Counted from the first letter of the stretch, positions 17,381 through 28,698 are shown. The stretch: 64,000 nucleotides of DNA from Pseudomonas fluorescens (GCF_001648775.1 NZ_LVEJ01000011.1:1-64000), one strand, 5' to 3'. The notes: generated by a model from the sequence alone, not told the origin. A program made the numbers and translations.

Positions 17381-18505
17381 TTATGAGCCTTTGTTGCCCT
17401 TTTCATGGGATGGGTCATAGACCTTGGTCAGGTCGCCACCCAGCCGGAAAGTCTTGAACGGCTGCATGCCGCGCTTCTTCTCGATGACATCCGGCGCACA
17501 GGTGTAGAGCGTGCAGAACGGTTCGAGCCAGGCGAATTTCATGTCCTCTTTCAAGTCGGTCATGTCCTGCTCTTTGCCGTTCTTCTTCTCGAACTCATCC
17601 GGGTCTTTCACCCCCGCCAACACCCGATCACCCAGACGCTTCAGCGCGCCGTTGTTTTCCTGACGCAAATCAACACCGTTGACCTGGGCGAAACTGGCGA
17701 TCATCGCCAGCGGCGGCAGCGCGTAGTTGTGGTAGGCGAGGGCGCGTTGCTGGCGCTTGAGTTCGTTCGGCAGGTAACCGTCGGCGTCGACTTGATTGGC
17801 GCCGACCTTGTATTCCTTCACCGCCCAGTCAAACAGGTCGCGGCGGTTGGTCGCGACCGAGGTCGCCATCACCGACCAGGCGGCCCAGTACGAGTGGTTG
17901 TTGGTTTTTTCCAGCGGCAGGTTGTCCCAGTCGCTGACCACCTGATCGGCCATTTTGCTGAACCACGCTTCGATCACCTGCGCTTCCTGCTGATGCTGCG
18001 CCAGCGGATGCGAGTCGGAGAACTTCAGGCGAATGTACGAAGAGGCCATGCTGCCCAGCGCCCATTTGCGCATCGACTTGCCGGTGTGGTTGAAGTCTTT
18101 CGACATCAACGCGTCGGCCTTGGCCCACGCGGTCAGCCAGTTCAGCGTGCAATCGAGCTGCTCCGGACGACCGTCGCGCATGAACTGCATCACCCGTTTG
18201 GCTGTGCCGCGTTCCAGCGTGGTGATGTCTTTGGTGGTGTCGCGGAAGGCCTTTTCCGACTGTACGTTCAGCGTCGAACGGGCCTTGTCCGAGCCTTCGT
18301 ATTTGCTGCGAAATTGCAGCGGCCCGGTGTAGGGCGCCGGCATTGCATCGCAGCCTTCGCTGTTGTCACCGGTCTTGAATTTATCCACAGGCGCAAAATA
18401 GCCCTGTGGCGGACGCAGTGGCGCGGCGGCCTGCGCGGTGCCGGCGAAGATCGCCAGCCCGAGCAGCGTCGGCGCTAAAAGAGTTTTCAGTTTCGAGTTT
18501 CGCAT
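17381..18505 (-). CDS. algL: Alginate lyase AlgL
   Basis: A 374-residue periplasmic mannuronate-specific alginate lyase, family PL5. It clears stray polymer from the periplasm and is needed during secretion. It has a signal peptide ([21 protein letters not shown]). The conserved PL5 catalytic motif NNHSYW lies near residue 205, and [13 protein letters not shown] and [16 protein letters not shown] are further conserved stretches. I chose ATG 18505 ([10 protein letters not shown]), with GAGGT 7 bp upstream. An ATG at 18517 would overlap the algX stop codon but has no good ribosome site. It is followed by a MITE-like element. Confidence 0.95.
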   Translation of the reverse strand: MRNSKLKTLLAPTLLGLAIFAGTAQAAAPLRPPQGYFAPVDKFKTGDNSEGCDAMPAPYTGPLQFRSKYEGSDKARSTLNVQSEKAFRDTTKDITTLERGTAKRVMQFMRDGRPEQLDCTLNWLTAWAKADALMSKDFNHTGKSMRKWALGSMASSYIRLKFSDSHPLAQHQQEAQVIEAWFSKMADQVVSDWDNLPLEKTNNHSYWAAWSVMATSVATNRRDLFDWAVKEYKVGANQVDADGYLPNELKRQQRALAYHNYALPPLAMIASFAQVNGVDLRQENNGALKRLGDRVLAGVKDPDEFEKKNGKEQDMTDLKEDMKFAWLEPFCTLYTCAPDVIEKKRGMQPFKTFRLGGDLTKVYDPSHEKGNKGS

Positions 18506-18513
18506 AGCAGACC

Positions 18514-19974
18514 TCATTGCCCGACCTGAGCGGTTTGTGGCCCAGCGCCCGGGAATACGTTGCGTTTGCAGATTTTCGCTTCGACTTTTTGTGGCGCGGT
18601 GCCCGCTTCCGGGCCCTGGACTTCGACCGCCAGCAGGTTTTGCGAGGCCCAGTCTTCGTCCGTGCGCAGCTCAAAGGCGAAACGACCGTCGGTGTCGGAG
18701 GTTTCCGGTTTCTCGATCTTGATGTTCTCGTGGCGACCGTTCATGTACCAGAGGGTGGCTTGCAGGGTTTTCACCGAAGGGTCGGCGAAGCGGATGTCGA
18801 CCTGATGGCTGCTGTTCTGCAGGTTCAGGTTCTTGCTGTTGACCAGCAGTTCTTGTTTGCCGCCCGGCTTGAGCGTGGTGCTCGCGGACATTTGCGCGTC
18901 TTTGCCTTCGCAGCCGTTGTCGAGAAGAGACATCATCTGGCGATAGATGGTTTCCTGGTCGAGGCGGTACAGCGGCGAGAATTCCCAGATGAGAATTTTC
19001 GGCGGAGTCTTCTGGAATTCGTCGCTGCCGAGGTACTGCAACATCGAACCTTCCAGACCGCCGCCCGGGAAGGCGACGTTGAGAATGTCGGCGCCGATGG
19101 CTTCTTCGAGGAAGCCGGCGAAGTTGTAGTTCTTGCCGCTGTGCGACGTACCGACGAGGGTAATTTGCGGATTGCCGGAATCACCGAACAGGTCGCCGTC
19201 ACCGGCCTCGCCCTTAGGCTCGGTGGTGAACTGATCCATGTACTGGATCGCGTAACTGGTGCCACAGAGTTGCCCGGCCATGTTGTGCAGGGTGCCGGTC
19301 TTGCCCATGCGCCCGGAGCGCTTGGTTTCGAATTCGCGCTTGGGCACGTCGGCGAAGGCCGGGATCTGCTTGACCTTCTCGGCGACGATTTTCGCCGTGC
19401 GCTGTGCACCGTATGGCGTCCAGTGCTGGTCGCCGCGGAAGTAGAAATCGTGGGCGGGCAGGGTGTCCGGCAGCGATTCGTTGGTCAGCGGCGACAGGTC
19501 CGGCACCACGTAACCCATCTTGGCGAAACGGCCGAGCATGGTCTTGTAGTTGCCCAGCGCTTTCTCGTAATCGAACGCGGCTTTTTCCTGCGGGTTGAGC
19601 TTGTTGCGGTTCACCAGGCCACGGGTCGGCTGGTAGACGATCACCAGCTCAACGCCTTTGGCTTTGAACGCGTCGTGCAGTTGTTGCAGGCGTTTGTAGC
19701 CGGCCGGGGTGGTGTCGAACTCGGTGCGCAAATCTTCCTGAGTCCGGAACAGCCAGTCGCCTTGCGCCTGCACCAGGGTGGTGAAGTTCTGCTGATAACG
19801 CGTGGTGTAGTTCTTCGCGTCATGGGCAGCCGGGCACAGGTTGCAGCACGGTTCGGCGCTGAACTTCGGCGGCGTCGCGGTGGCACCTTCATCGGCGCGG
19901 GCGCCGTTGCTGGCCGCGAGAATGCCCACGGTCAGGGCCGACAGGCTGAGTAATTTGATCAAGTGTGGGTGCAT
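18514..19974 (-). CDS. algX: Alginate O-acetyltransferase AlgX
   Basis: A 486-residue periplasmic protein with a signal peptide ([20 protein letters not shown]). The N-terminal SGNH-like domain carries GDQHWTP (D182, H184) and GTSHSG (S277), the catalytic triad of the family. A C-terminal carbohydrate-binding module starts near residue 355. AlgX is the terminal alginate acetyltransferase and a scaffold of the secretion complex, contacting AlgK and MucD in P. aeruginosa. Paired cysteines near residues 43-47 are conserved. The start has GAGGAT upstream. It sits 10 bp after algG. Confidence 0.95.
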   Translation of the reverse strand: MHPHLIKLLSLSALTVGILAASNGARADEGATATPPKFSAEPCCNLCPAAHDAKNYTTRYQQNFTTLVQAQGDWLFRTQEDLRTEFDTTPAGYKRLQQLHDAFKAKGVELVIVYQPTRGLVNRNKLNPQEKAAFDYEKALGNYKTMLGRFAKMGYVVPDLSPLTNESLPDTLPAHDFYFRGDQHWTPYGAQRTAKIVAEKVKQIPAFADVPKREFETKRSGRMGKTGTLHNMAGQLCGTSYAIQYMDQFTTEPKGEAGDGDLFGDSGNPQITLVGTSHSGKNYNFAGFLEEAIGADILNVAFPGGGLEGSMLQYLGSDEFQKTPPKILIWEFSPLYRLDQETIYRQMMSLLDNGCEGKDAQMSASTTLKPGGKQELLVNSKNLNLQNSSHQVDIRFADPSVKTLQATLWYMNGRHENIKIEKPETSDTDGRFAFELRTDEDWASQNLLAVEVQGPEAGTAPQKVEAKICKRNVFPGAGPQTAQVGQ

Positions 19975-19984
19975 AAAATTATCC

Positions 19985-21571
19985 TCAGTCCTGCATTTCG
20001 GTCTGGCGTTCGACAGGGTCGATCAGCACGGCTTTCTGCTGGCGTACCAGCAGGTCGAGAATTTCATCCTGGCGCTCGCCGAGGATGCCGTTGAAGCTGA
20101 TGCCGCTGGATTTGGTCGGCGCCAGCATCGACACGCGATACAGCTCGACACTCAACGGTGAATCGATCGACAGCGGGCCGCTGCCGTTGGCTGCCAGCTC
20201 ACCGCCAACGACGATCAGCGACACCTGCGCATCGAACGGGTCGAGCTTGATGTCACGGTCGGTGTCGGTGAGGTCCTTGATGTGGCCGTAGACGCCGGTC
20301 AAACCGTTGGCCATGGCGACGTTTTCGTAGAGGCGGATGTTCACGCTGTTACGAATGCGAATGCCGTGGCGCTTGTTGCTGATGACCTTGTTGCCCCACA
20401 GCAGGTTATCGGCGGACTCGTAGAGGGTGATGCCGTCGGTGTGGTTCTTGTAGATCTCGTTGTAGGCAATGATGTTGTTGACGCTGTTTCGGTCGATCAC
20501 CAGGCCCGAGAGGTGGTTGTCGAAGCTCTTGTTGTTGAAGATGAAGCTGTCGTTGACCTCACGGGAAATAATGATCCCGTGCTTCTTCTTGGTGCCGTGC
20601 ACAGTGTTCTCGGCAATGATCAGGCCGTGGGAACGGTCGTGCGGGTCGATGCCGTAAACGATGTTGTCTTTGTAGGTGTTGCCCTTGACCACGAAGTCGC
20701 GGGTCTCGTAGCAGTAGAAGCCGTACCACATGTCCGAGAACTCGGAGCCGACGATCCAGCCGGTCGGTTCAGGGCGCTTGAGCACCTTGGCCATGTTCGG
20801 CGTGTACTGGGAAATACTCACGCCGTACGACTTACTGTTGGCGTAACCGAAACTGGCCATCTTGCTGTTGACGATGTAGGTCTCGGTGCCGCCCCAGGCG
20901 AGCAGGAACGGACGGAATTCCTTCGGCGAACGGAAGGTCGCCGGGCCGTTTTCCTTTTCGCGCCAGCCGGTGACTTTGGTGTCACGCACGAACAACTGAC
21001 CGTCGTTGACCATGAACGCACCGGCTTCTTGCGACAGGCGCAGTTCCTGGGTCTGGCCATCGATTTCGAGGATGCCTTTACGGCCAACGACGATCGGCAG
21101 CTTCGACAAGTACACGCCCGGCGAGGTCTCGCTGAAATACTGCTTGGGCAGTTTCTGCGCAAGATCCTTGAGGTTCATGTAACCGTCGTCGACGAAGATT
21201 GCCTGCGGAATGCCGTGCTGACGCACCACCCATTCGGCCATCTTGTTGTCGCCGCCGATGAAGTCCTTCAGCGCGTCTTCCTGCATCATCCGGCGCACGC
21301 TGATCTTGCCCGGTTTGCTGCGGACGATTTTCGCCGCAGCGGCTTCGGCGGTGTAGCCGGAAATGTCCGGCAGTTTCGGCGCGGCCAGATTCAGCGCTTC
21401 GGTCGGCGCGCTGCTGACGGTGTAGGTCTTGGCTTGTTGTAGTTCTTTGGCCACGGTGGCCGGCTTGGCCGGTTGTGGCGCCGTCGGCTCCACGTTGGCG
21501 AAGGCGCCAGCGCTGGCCAGCAGCATCGCGCCGGCCAGCAGGCTGAGTGAGCCTGTCCTGGTGCTGATCAT
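19985..21571 (-). CDS. algG: Mannuronan C5-epimerase AlgG
   Basis: A 528-residue periplasmic right-handed beta-helix enzyme that converts mannuronate to guluronate residues in the polymer. It has a signal peptide (LSLLAGAMLLASAGAFA). The catalytic motif DPHDRS is at residue 309, within a run of Asn-rich parallel-helix turns (NNIIAYNEIYKN, DNLLWGNKVISN). ATG 21571 (MISTRTGS) is preceded by GGGAGT; the longer frame to 21598 overlaps the algE stop region and is less likely. It is part of the periplasmic complex with AlgX and AlgK. Confidence 0.95.
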   Translation of the reverse strand: MISTRTGSLSLLAGAMLLASAGAFANVEPTAPQPAKPATVAKELQQAKTYTVSSAPTEALNLAAPKLPDISGYTAEAAAAKIVRSKPGKISVRRMMQEDALKDFIGGDNKMAEWVVRQHGIPQAIFVDDGYMNLKDLAQKLPKQYFSETSPGVYLSKLPIVVGRKGILEIDGQTQELRLSQEAGAFMVNDGQLFVRDTKVTGWREKENGPATFRSPKEFRPFLLAWGGTETYIVNSKMASFGYANSKSYGVSISQYTPNMAKVLKRPEPTGWIVGSEFSDMWYGFYCYETRDFVVKGNTYKDNIVYGIDPHDRSHGLIIAENTVHGTKKKHGIIISREVNDSFIFNNKSFDNHLSGLVIDRNSVNNIIAYNEIYKNHTDGITLYESADNLLWGNKVISNKRHGIRIRNSVNIRLYENVAMANGLTGVYGHIKDLTDTDRDIKLDPFDAQVSLIVVGGELAANGSGPLSIDSPLSVELYRVSMLAPTKSSGISFNGILGERQDEILDLLVRQQKAVLIDPVERQTEMQD

Positions 21572-21597
21572 GTCGGGCACTCCCTTGGCGGTTTGCA

Positions 21598-23079
21598 TCA
21601 GAAGCGCCAGATCACGTCGATGAACGCGCGGTGCATGTACGAATCAACCTGCTTGCCGTAGGCATCGCCCGGTTTGAACACACCGCCACGGAAACGCACG
21701 AGGGCCGAAGGCTCGTCGATCGACTGGCTCAACGCCGCCGGCAACAGGCCTTGCTTGAAGTACTTGGTGACGACCAGGTCCATCTCCTGACCCAGGTCCT
21801 TGTTGCCGTCTTCAAGCGGCAGCGAGGTGCTGGAGAGAATGGCGCCGGTGGCGTCGTCGGTGTTGTTTTCCACCGCGTTGATGCCGTTGCTGCCCACCGG
21901 CTTGTTGCCGTCGACACGCCAGAACTTGTGGTAGATCAGGCTGGCGTCGTACTCGTCGTTGACCATCCACGAACCGAACAATGTCGCGGTTTGCATGTTG
22001 TTCATTTCGCCACGGAACGCTTCGCCGAAACGGTGCACCCGCGAGCGCGTACCGGTGTAGTTGGAGCGGTTGCTTTCCAGACCGTTCTGCTCGTAATCGG
22101 CGCTGGCGCGGGCATACGCACCGCCGACTTGCCATTGCGGATCAAGGCGCAGGCGCACACCGATGTCCGTGGCCCAGCCATTGACGTCATCGCTACGCTT
22201 GGCTTGTGCCGGGCGCGAACCATCAGCGTTCAGCGCGTTGACCGTGTCACGGTCGCCGCTCATGCCGGTGATGCTGCCCCAGTAGTTGACGGTGTTGGTG
22301 TTGCGCCAGTTGTAGGCGTCGCTGTCGGCGGTGAGGCCGAGCCAGCTGATGTCGCCGTTCTGGGTTTTATCCAGCGAGTCGCGTGGTACACCCGGCTCGG
22401 CGTAATCGAGTTTGCCGTCATCGTGGGTGTGGTGACCGCGAATGCCGACCCACTGGCCCGGCGTCCACTGGTATGCGGCATCGGCGTAGGCGTGCAGGCG
22501 ATCCTTGTCTTTCGGCGCCAGCTCTTTCAAGTCGGTGCGGTACTCGCTGAAGCGTTCGGCGACACCAGCGTTGGCACGCAACAGGGTGGTGTCGAAGGTC
22601 CAGTTCAGCGCTTCGATGTTGGTGTCGCGCCATTGGCCATCGTCATTGCGCAGGCGCTGGCGACCGAACTTGAGCATCTCGCCCGGATACGGGGTGAGGC
22701 CGCTGTAGCCGACCCAGAACTCGCGCATCGCCAGGTAGTTTTTCTTGGTTTTGCGATCGCCGTTGTCGGTGGCTTGTTCACCGTCGGATTGTTGCAGGGT
22801 GTCGGTTTCGATGATGTCGGTCGAGGTCACGGCCTGGCCCATGGCGTAGGCGCTCCACGCGCCGCTTTCGCCGTAGATCCACGGACGCAGGTCGAGGCCG
22901 ACGCCGTTGACGTCGCCGCCGCTGGCGGTACCGAGGTCGCGGTCGTCTTCGGACTGGCCGGTGACTTTCACTTCGAGGCCGAAGTTCTTGGTTTCAGTCA
23001 TCGCGGCCAGTGTCGGGCAAGACCAGATCAGCGCGAAAGTGAGGCCAATACCGGCCTTCACGAATGGATTCAACTTCAT
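21598..23079 (-). CDS. algE: Alginate outer-membrane porin AlgE
   Basis: A 493-residue outer-membrane beta-barrel through which alginate leaves the cell. It has a signal peptide ([20 protein letters not shown]), alternating amphipathic strands throughout and a C-terminal phenylalanine (DVIWRF) as the assembly signal. The family forms an 18-stranded, anion-selective barrel. Length matches (about 490). The start codon overlaps the algK stop as ATGA, so translation is likely coupled, fitting the physical pairing of AlgK and AlgE. Confidence 0.95.
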   Translation of the reverse strand: MKLNPFVKAGIGLTFALIWSCPTLAAMTETKNFGLEVKVTGQSEDDRDLGTASGGDVNGVGLDLRPWIYGESGAWSAYAMGQAVTSTDIIETDTLQQSDGEQATDNGDRKTKKNYLAMREFWVGYSGLTPYPGEMLKFGRQRLRNDDGQWRDTNIEALNWTFDTTLLRANAGVAERFSEYRTDLKELAPKDKDRLHAYADAAYQWTPGQWVGIRGHHTHDDGKLDYAEPGVPRDSLDKTQNGDISWLGLTADSDAYNWRNTNTVNYWGSITGMSGDRDTVNALNADGSRPAQAKRSDDVNGWATDIGVRLRLDPQWQVGGAYARASADYEQNGLESNRSNYTGTRSRVHRFGEAFRGEMNNMQTATLFGSWMVNDEYDASLIYHKFWRVDGNKPVGSNGINAVENNTDDATGAILSSTSLPLEDGNKDLGQEMDLVVTKYFKQGLLPAALSQSIDEPSALVRFRGGVFKPGDAYGKQVDSYMHRAFIDVIWRF

Positions 23080-24581
23080 AATTTTTCCTCGCCGTCTTCT
23101 TCTTGCAGGGCGTGCAGTTGCAGCGTGTTCGGGTTCAGAGCGCCACGGCTGGCTTGCTCCTGTTGCAGCAGACGTTGGGCTTCGGCCAGACGCTCGGGCG
23201 GCAATTGCGCGGCGACAGTGGTCGCCAGCTCATCGGCTTGCGGGGTGTTTTGCGCCTTGGCCAACTGGCTGAACACGTAGGCGTTGAGCGGATCGGGCTT
23301 GGTGCCTTTGCCTTGGGAGAACAGTTGCGCGATGGCGAAATCGGCGCTGTTCTGGCCGTTGCGCGCAGCGGTCAGCAAGTGGTCGAGAGCCTTTTGTGGA
23401 TAGACCTTGCCGAGGTAACCACGGCGATAGATCTGGCCGAGGTAGTAGTCGGCGGCGACTTCACGGCCAACGGCTTTCTGGAAATGTTCTTCGGCGACTT
23501 TGGCGTCGGCCGGGACCATTTTCCCCTCGTAGTAGAGCTTGCCCAGCAACAGCTCGGCGCGCGGCTGGTCGGCGGCGCGGCCGTTGTCGAGGTACTTCAT
23601 CATCTGGTCGACGTCGCCCAGTTCGGGGTAGTCGTAGAGCAATTGCGCGAGGGTCACCCACGACGCCGGGTAACCTGGCGCGATCGGCTCAAGCAGCGAC
23701 TGCGCGGTTTTTTCGTCGGGCTTGCCCAGGGTCGAATCGGCCAATACACGGGCCACCGAATCGACGCGCTGAGCGGTGACGGTGCCACGGCTGTAACCGG
23801 CCTGCATCTGCTTGATCAGCTCGGCTTGTTGCTCAGGCTGAGCGCGTTTCTGATAAACGGTGGCCAGTTCGACGTAGCAAATGTCGGTGGTGTTGAGCGC
23901 GGCCTTGCAGATTTTTTCCACGTCATCCAGGTGCTGGTCGTAGGTGCCTTGGGTGCGATAGAGCAGCACTTGGGCCAGACCCGCTTCCGGATAACCGGAT
24001 TTGCGCCATTGATCGATCTGCTGCTGTGCGTTGATGTTCGGGAAGCTGTGCGGGTATTGCAGATAGAGCATCGCCAGCGGGATCAACGTGTTGCCTTCGC
24101 CATTGGCGGCGGCTTTTTTCAGCAGGCTTTCGGCTTCGTGGTGCTCGGCTTCGGTGGAACCCGGTTTGGCCACCAGCAAGCGACCGAGACGCGCCTGAGC
24201 ACGCGGCGAAACACTGGCGGCGGCACGGTAAGTCGCTTCGGCCTGTTTCATTTGCTCAGGGTCACGGCTGTCGACCTGGATATCGGCGAGGCCGACTTGT
24301 GCCTCGCTGTAACCCAGATCAGCCAGTTGCTGATAGTTCTGCGCAGCAGTGGCGGTGTCGCCACGCTTGAGCGCTTCGTTGGCCAGACGCTGATCGGGCA
24401 GGCCGGCGCAACCGGCCAGGCTCACCGCCAATGCCAAGGCGCACACTGAACCCATGTGGGAGCGAGCTTGCTCGCGAAAGCGGTGTGTCAGTCGGCACTG
24501 AGGCTGAATGTCAGAATGCATTCGCGAGCAAGCTCGCTCCCACAGGGTTTGTGGTGTGCTTGAGATGGGTGGAGTAGTCAC
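23076..24581 (-). CDS. algK: Alginate secretion lipoprotein AlgK with a REPIN inside its N-terminal coding region
   Basis: A 501-residue outer-membrane lipoprotein made of TPR/Sel1-like repeats (for example [28 protein letters not shown]) that assembles the secretion complex with AlgE and AlgX. The lipobox is SLAGC. A REPIN of exactly 90 bp (30 codons) sits in frame between the native start region and the hydrophobic signal core. I chose GTG 24581, with GAGG 8 bp upstream and 15 bp after alg44; ATG 24587 is also possible. Starting at ATG 24455, next to the repeat, would give 459 residues, no positive n-region and no ribosome site. Removing the 30 inserted codons leaves 471 residues, close to the roughly 475 of the P. 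aeruginosa protein. Confidence 0.88.
   Translation of the reverse strand: MTTPPISSTPQTLWERACSRMHSDIQPQCRLTHRFREQARSHMGSVCALALAVSLAGCAGLPDQRLANEALKRGDTATAAQNYQQLADLGYSEAQVGLADIQVDSRDPEQMKQAEATYRAAASVSPRAQARLGRLLVAKPGSTEAEHHEAESLLKKAAANGEGNTLIPLAMLYLQYPHSFPNINAQQQIDQWRKSGYPEAGLAQVLLYRTQGTYDQHLDDVEKICKAALNTTDICYVELATVYQKRAQPEQQAELIKQMQAGYSRGTVTAQRVDSVARVLADSTLGKPDEKTAQSLLEPIAPGYPASWVTLAQLLYDYPELGDVDQMMKYLDNGRAADQPRAELLLGKLYYEGKMVPADAKVAEEHFQKAVGREVAADYYLGQIYRRGYLGKVYPQKALDHLLTAARNGQNSADFAIAQLFSQGKGTKPDPLNAYVFSQLAKAQNTPQADELATTVAAQLPPERLAEAQRLLQQEQASRGALNPNTLQLHALQEEDGEEKL
24456..24545. repeat. REPIN (T-type, 90 bp) within algK
   Basis: Inverted arms GTGGGAGCGAGCTTGCTCGCG flank a unique centre. 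It lies wholly inside the open reading frame of algK and keeps the frame. It is translated unless initiation has moved to the ATG at its downstream edge. Confidence 0.9.
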
Positions 24582-24596
24582 AGGCATGTCCTCGAC

Positions 24597-25766
24597 TTAA
24601 AGACCGGCAGCCATGGCTTTGTCGATCAGCCAGTTCAGGTTCGGGCCACGGTCGCTGTTCACTTCCACCGGGCGGCCGGCGAGGCTGCTGTCGAGCGGCT
24701 CGTCAGGCTGGATCTGTACGCGGATGTCGGAGGACAGGTCGGCGCTTTTCAGGCTGGTGCTGCTGACGATCTTGCCGGTGCGGGTCTTGTCTTCGCCGGC
24801 GATCTGGAAGCTCACTGACGTACCCGGACGCACGTCGCCGAACTGGCGATAGGAGAAGCGCGCATCAACGTTGGCCTGGGTGTTGCGCGGTACCAACTGG
24901 AAGATCACATCGCCCTTGCTGGCGTACTGACCGTCAGCCACCAGTTGCTGGGCCACGGTGCAATTGCACGGCGAAGTCAGCGTGCCGGTCATTTGCTTGC
25001 CGAACAGTTCTTCAACCTTGGCCGGGGCCAGTTGGTCTTCGTCCAGATGGCCCTTGAGCACGTCGAGCATGCTGGTGCTGAAGGTCGCCAGCGGCGCGCC
25101 TTTGGCGGCGACGCCATCGGACTTGACCAGGCTCTGCACGGTGCCGTCGCGCGGCATGGTGATGTTCATCCCCGGCACGCTGACGAGGCCAGCCTGCGCG
25201 TGGCTGACGAAGTACATGCCGTACACCGATTTGAAAATGAAACCCGCTGCAACCAGACCGACCGCGAAGATACCGGCGCTGAAGGTCACCGCTTTCAAGC
25301 GACCGAACGGGGTCATGCCGGAGCCACCGTCCTTGACCTTGCGCGCCTTGGTGAAGTTGTCGCGCTGCAAGGTCGCCAGCACTTCGCCGATGCTGACGAT
25401 GTCGCCAGCCAGGTGCGAAGTGATCAGGTGGCGCAGGGTGGAAATGTCCTGCTGCTCGAGGTTCTGGAACTGGCAACCGACGCGGCCGGTCTGGCGGTCG
25501 TAGGAACGCACTTGCAGTTCAACGTCCATCGCCAGGCCAAGGTTGTCGATGACAAATTGCAGGCGCGCCTTGTACACCTCGCCGATGGTCAGCGGCAGTT
25601 GCCCGGCGTTGAACGCCAGACCACCGGCGGACAGGTCGAGCACCCGCGCTTCGACCGGCGTCCGGTCAGGACCGAAGAAGCGCAGTTTGGCCGGGATTTT
25701 CACGCGGGCGTGTTGGCGCTGGGCTTCGGATTCATGCACTACGTTGGCGTTGACGGCGGTATTCAT
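24597..25766 (-). CDS. alg44: c-di-GMP-binding alginate co-polymerase Alg44
   Basis: A 389-residue inner-membrane protein that activates polymerisation by Alg8 when it binds cyclic di-GMP. The N-terminal PilZ domain carries the ligand residues R17, R21, D44, S46 and G49 (RQHAR and DLSAGG). A transmembrane segment lies near residues 160-180 (VTFSAGIFAVGLVAAGFIF). The periplasmic part resembles HlyD membrane-fusion proteins. All ligand residues known for the P. aeruginosa protein are present at the same numbers, so c-di-GMP control should be intact. It lies between alg8 and algK. Confidence 0.96.
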   Translation of the reverse strand: MNTAVNANVVHESEAQRQHARVKIPAKLRFFGPDRTPVEARVLDLSAGGLAFNAGQLPLTIGEVYKARLQFVIDNLGLAMDVELQVRSYDRQTGRVGCQFQNLEQQDISTLRHLITSHLAGDIVSIGEVLATLQRDNFTKARKVKDGGSGMTPFGRLKAVTFSAGIFAVGLVAAGFIFKSVYGMYFVSHAQAGLVSVPGMNITMPRDGTVQSLVKSDGVAAKGAPLATFSTSMLDVLKGHLDEDQLAPAKVEELFGKQMTGTLTSPCNCTVAQQLVADGQYASKGDVIFQLVPRNTQANVDARFSYRQFGDVRPGTSVSFQIAGEDKTRTGKIVSSTSLKSADLSSDIRVQIQPDEPLDSSLAGRPVEVNSDRGPNLNWLIDKAMAAGL

Positions 25767-25801
25767 AGGGGCGATTTCCTTGTTAATTCAATAGGGGCGG
25801 G

Positions 25802-27283
25802 TCAGACCATCATCAGCAGCACGGCGACGAAAATGCTGCCGGCGGAGAAGGTCATGGTCCGAGACGACCAGGTGTTGAACCAACGTTGAAAGCTGGCGAG
25901 ATCACGGGTCAGGGATGTGGGTTGGCGCGTCCAGGATTGTTGGTCGAGGCGGAAGAACACGTAGATCTTCACCATCGCGCCGACGATCTGGTTGTAATAA
26001 AGAATCGCTGGGTAAGCCGGGCCGATGCGGTGACCGGAGCACGACAACAGCAAGGTCAGGATCAGGCGGGTGATGCCGATCCACAGCAGGTACACGAGAA
26101 TGAACGCGGTGCCGTATTTGAAGCTGGCGATGATCGCCACGGTCAGGCCGAGCAAGGACGTCCACATCGATACGCGTTGGTCGAACAGCACCACCGAGGT
26201 GAAGGCACCGAGGCGTTTCACACCCAGGCCCAGCGCTCGCGAGTTCTGGCGCAGGTTGTTGCCGTACCAGCGGAACATCAGTTTGCGGCTGGCCTTGATG
26301 AAGCTCTTTTCCGGCGGGTGTTCAACGGTGTTGATCGCCGCGTCAGGCACGTAGAAAGTGTCGTAGCCGAGGCGCATCAGGCTGAACCAGCTCGACTTGT
26401 CGTCGCCGGTCAAAAACTTGAAACGGCCCAGACGCCAGTGTTGCAGCGAGTCGCTTTCAACGTCGGCGATGAATTCCGGGTTGGTCACCACGGTGGCGCG
26501 GAACACCGACATGCGCCCGGTCATGGTCAGCACGCGTTTGGACAGGGCCATCGAGCACATGTTGATGTGGCGCTGGGCGAAACGCAGCTTGTGCCATTCG
26601 CTCATGATGTAGCCGCCGCGCACTTCGCAGAACTCGTTGGTGGTCAGGCCGCCGACGTTGCCGAACAACTGAAACCACGGCACGGTCTTGCGCACAGTGC
26701 CTTCGCCGAGCACGGTGTCGCCATCGATCACGGCGACGACTGCGCGGTCGTCCGGCAGATGACGGGAGATCGCGCGGAAACCATAGGCCAGGCCATCACG
26801 TTTGCCGGTGCCGGGAATCCGTACGAAGTCGAGCTTCACACGCTCTGGCGGATTCATCCGCGCCCACAGCGCCTTGACCAGCAGTTCGTCGGACATTTCC
26901 ACGATCGAGCAGACCACGGTGGTCGGCAGTTCGCAGTCGATGGCTTCACGGATCACCGAGCTGTAGACCTGCGCTGTGGTCAGCGCGTCGATACGGAAAC
27001 TGGTGACCATCAGGAACACATGCGACGGGTCCGCCGCTTTACCCAGCTTGCGCACTTTGCGGCGCAGGTGCGGGTAAACGATGTAGAGGAAAATCATGCC
27101 GCGCACAAAGTGCGTTGCACCCATCGAGTAGCGCCAGATACCCACGGCGCCAATCAGGAAAATGAAGTCCTTCGACTCGGAGTCGAATGTGGACGTGGGC
27201 AGCATCAAGGCCAGGCCCATCAGCAGACTGAGATAAAAAAGCCAGCCGGCTGATTGCAGAAAAAAATGTTTGAGCTTGGTCAT
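25802..27283 (-). CDS. alg8: Alginate polymerase glycosyltransferase Alg8
   Basis: A 493-residue inner-membrane GT2 family glycosyltransferase that polymerises GDP-mannuronate. It has N-terminal membrane helices ([17 protein letters not shown]), a cytosolic GT-A domain with VIDGDT and [20 protein letters not shown], a QXXRW-like region ([15 protein letters not shown]), and C-terminal membrane helices. I chose ATG 27283 ([13 protein letters not shown]) because it matches the family start and length (494 in P. aeruginosa) and GGATGA precedes it. It lies 98 bp after algD. Confidence 0.95.
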   Translation of the reverse strand: MTKLKHFFLQSAGWLFYLSLLMGLALMLPTSTFDSESKDFIFLIGAVGIWRYSMGATHFVRGMIFLYIVYPHLRRKVRKLGKAADPSHVFLMVTSFRIDALTTAQVYSSVIREAIDCELPTTVVCSIVEMSDELLVKALWARMNPPERVKLDFVRIPGTGKRDGLAYGFRAISRHLPDDRAVVAVIDGDTVLGEGTVRKTVPWFQLFGNVGGLTTNEFCEVRGGYIMSEWHKLRFAQRHINMCSMALSKRVLTMTGRMSVFRATVVTNPEFIADVESDSLQHWRLGRFKFLTGDDKSSWFSLMRLGYDTFYVPDAAINTVEHPPEKSFIKASRKLMFRWYGNNLRQNSRALGLGVKRLGAFTSVVLFDQRVSMWTSLLGLTVAIIASFKYGTAFILVYLLWIGITRLILTLLLSCSGHRIGPAYPAILYYNQIVGAMVKIYVFFRLDQQSWTRQPTSLTRDLASFQRWFNTWSSRTMTFSAGSIFVAVLLMMV

Positions 27284-27381
27284 CAACGTCATCCGAAGGT
27301 GAGAAGGCTTCAAGCCGCAAGCTTCGAGCTGCAAGCGAAACGCTTTGGCTGGCAGCTCGAGGCTTGTCGCTTAGGGCTGCT

Positions 27382-28698
27382 TTACCAGCAGATACCTTCG
27401 GTGCGAGTACCGGCGTCGGTGGGTTTGGCCATGAAGCCGACCAGGTCGATGACTTGTTTGCCGTGTGGTGCTTGCTGAGCCAGCGAACGGAATTTCTCGT
27501 CGCGGTTGCCAAGGATGATCACGTCGGAGTTGTCGATCACCGAGTCGAAGTCCGCGTTGAGCAGGGACGACACGTGGGGGATTTTCGACTCGATGTAGTC
27601 CTTGTTCGCACCGTGAACACGGGCGTACTCGACGTTGCTGTCGTAGATGCTCAGGTCGTAACCCTTGCCGATCAGCATCTCGGCCAGTTCCACCAGCGGG
27701 CTTTCGCGCAGGTCGTCGGTGCCGGCCTTGAAGCTCAGACCGAGCAGGGCGACTTTGCGTTTGTCGTGGCTTTCCACGATGTCGAAAGCGTTCTGCACTT
27801 GCGATTCGTTACTGCGCATCAGCGAGTTGAGCAGCGGCGCTTCGACGTCCAGGGAGCCTGCGCGGTAGGTCAGGGCGCGCACGTCCTTTGGCAGGCACGA
27901 ACCGCCGAAGGCGAAGCCCGGGCGCATGTAGTACTGGGACAGGTTGAGGGTCTTGTCCTGGCAAACCACTTCCATCACTTCACGGCCATCGACGCCGACC
28001 GCTTTGGCGATGTTGCCGATCTCGTTGGCGAAGGTCACTTTGGTTGCGTGCCAGACGTTGCAGGTGTACTTGATCATCTCGGCAACGGCGATGTCCTTGC
28101 GGATGATCGGGGCGTCGAGTTCTTCGTACAGCGATTGCAGAACGTCGCCGGAAGCTTTGTCGAACTCGCCGATGACGGTCATCGGTGGCAGGTCGTAGTC
28201 GGCGATGGCGGTGGATTCACGCAGGAACTCAGGGTTGACCGCGACACCGAAGTCGACACCGGCCTTCTTGCCCGAGCAGTCTTCGAGAATCGGGATCACC
28301 ACGTTGGCGACGGTGCCTGGCAACACGGTGCTGCGCACGACGATGGTGTGGCGGGTGGATTTTTCACGCAAAACAAAACCGATCTCGCGGCACACCGCTT
28401 CGATGTAGTTCAGTTCGAGGTCGCCGTTCTTTTTGCTCGGCGTGCCGACGCAGATCATCGACAGGTCGGTGTCGCGAATCGCCTCGGCGAAGTTGGTCGT
28501 GCCGCGCAAACGACCGGTCTGGATACCCTGTTGCAGAAGTTCGCCCAGGCCCGGTTCAACAATCGGCGATTTGCCGGCGTTGATCATGTCGATCTTGTCT
28601 TTGGCAACATCGACGCCAACCACGTCATGGCCCCGTGCAGACAGGCAACCGGCACATACTGCGCCAACGTAACCCAAACCAAATATGCTGATGCGCAT
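27382..28698 (-). CDS. algD: GDP-mannose 6-dehydrogenase AlgD
   Basis: A 438-residue NAD-dependent enzyme that oxidises GDP-mannose to GDP-mannuronic acid, the committed step of alginate synthesis. The Rossmann motif IFGLGYVGAV is at residues 5-14. The catalytic cysteine is C268 in GGSCLPKDVRAL, and the UDP-glucose/GDP-mannose dehydrogenase C-terminal domain follows. Length equals the P. aeruginosa enzyme (436) within two residues. It is the first gene of the alginate operon. Its long upstream region carries an AlgU-type promoter at 29170-29196, and GAGGT lies just before the start codon. Confidence 0.97.
   Translation of the reverse strand: MRISIFGLGYVGAVCAGCLSARGHDVVGVDVAKDKIDMINAGKSPIVEPGLGELLQQGIQTGRLRGTTNFAEAIRDTDLSMICVGTPSKKNGDLELNYIEAVCREIGFVLREKSTRHTIVVRSTVLPGTVANVVIPILEDCSGKKAGVDFGVAVNPEFLRESTAIADYDLPPMTVIGEFDKASGDVLQSLYEELDAPIIRKDIAVAEMIKYTCNVWHATKVTFANEIGNIAKAVGVDGREVMEVVCQDKTLNLSQYYMRPGFAFGGSCLPKDVRALTYRAGSLDVEAPLLNSLMRSNESQVQNAFDIVESHDKRKVALLGLSFKAGTDDLRESPLVELAEMLIGKGYDLSIYDSNVEYARVHGANKDYIESKIPHVSSLLNADFDSVIDNSDVIILGNRDEKFRSLAQQAPHGKQVIDLVGFMAKPTDAGTRTEGICW

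Noticed and set aside
15561..22480. Long plus-strand open frames opposite algI, algX, algG and algE
   Set aside because: All lie antisense to well-identified alginate genes and show no recognisable protein features or ribosome sites.
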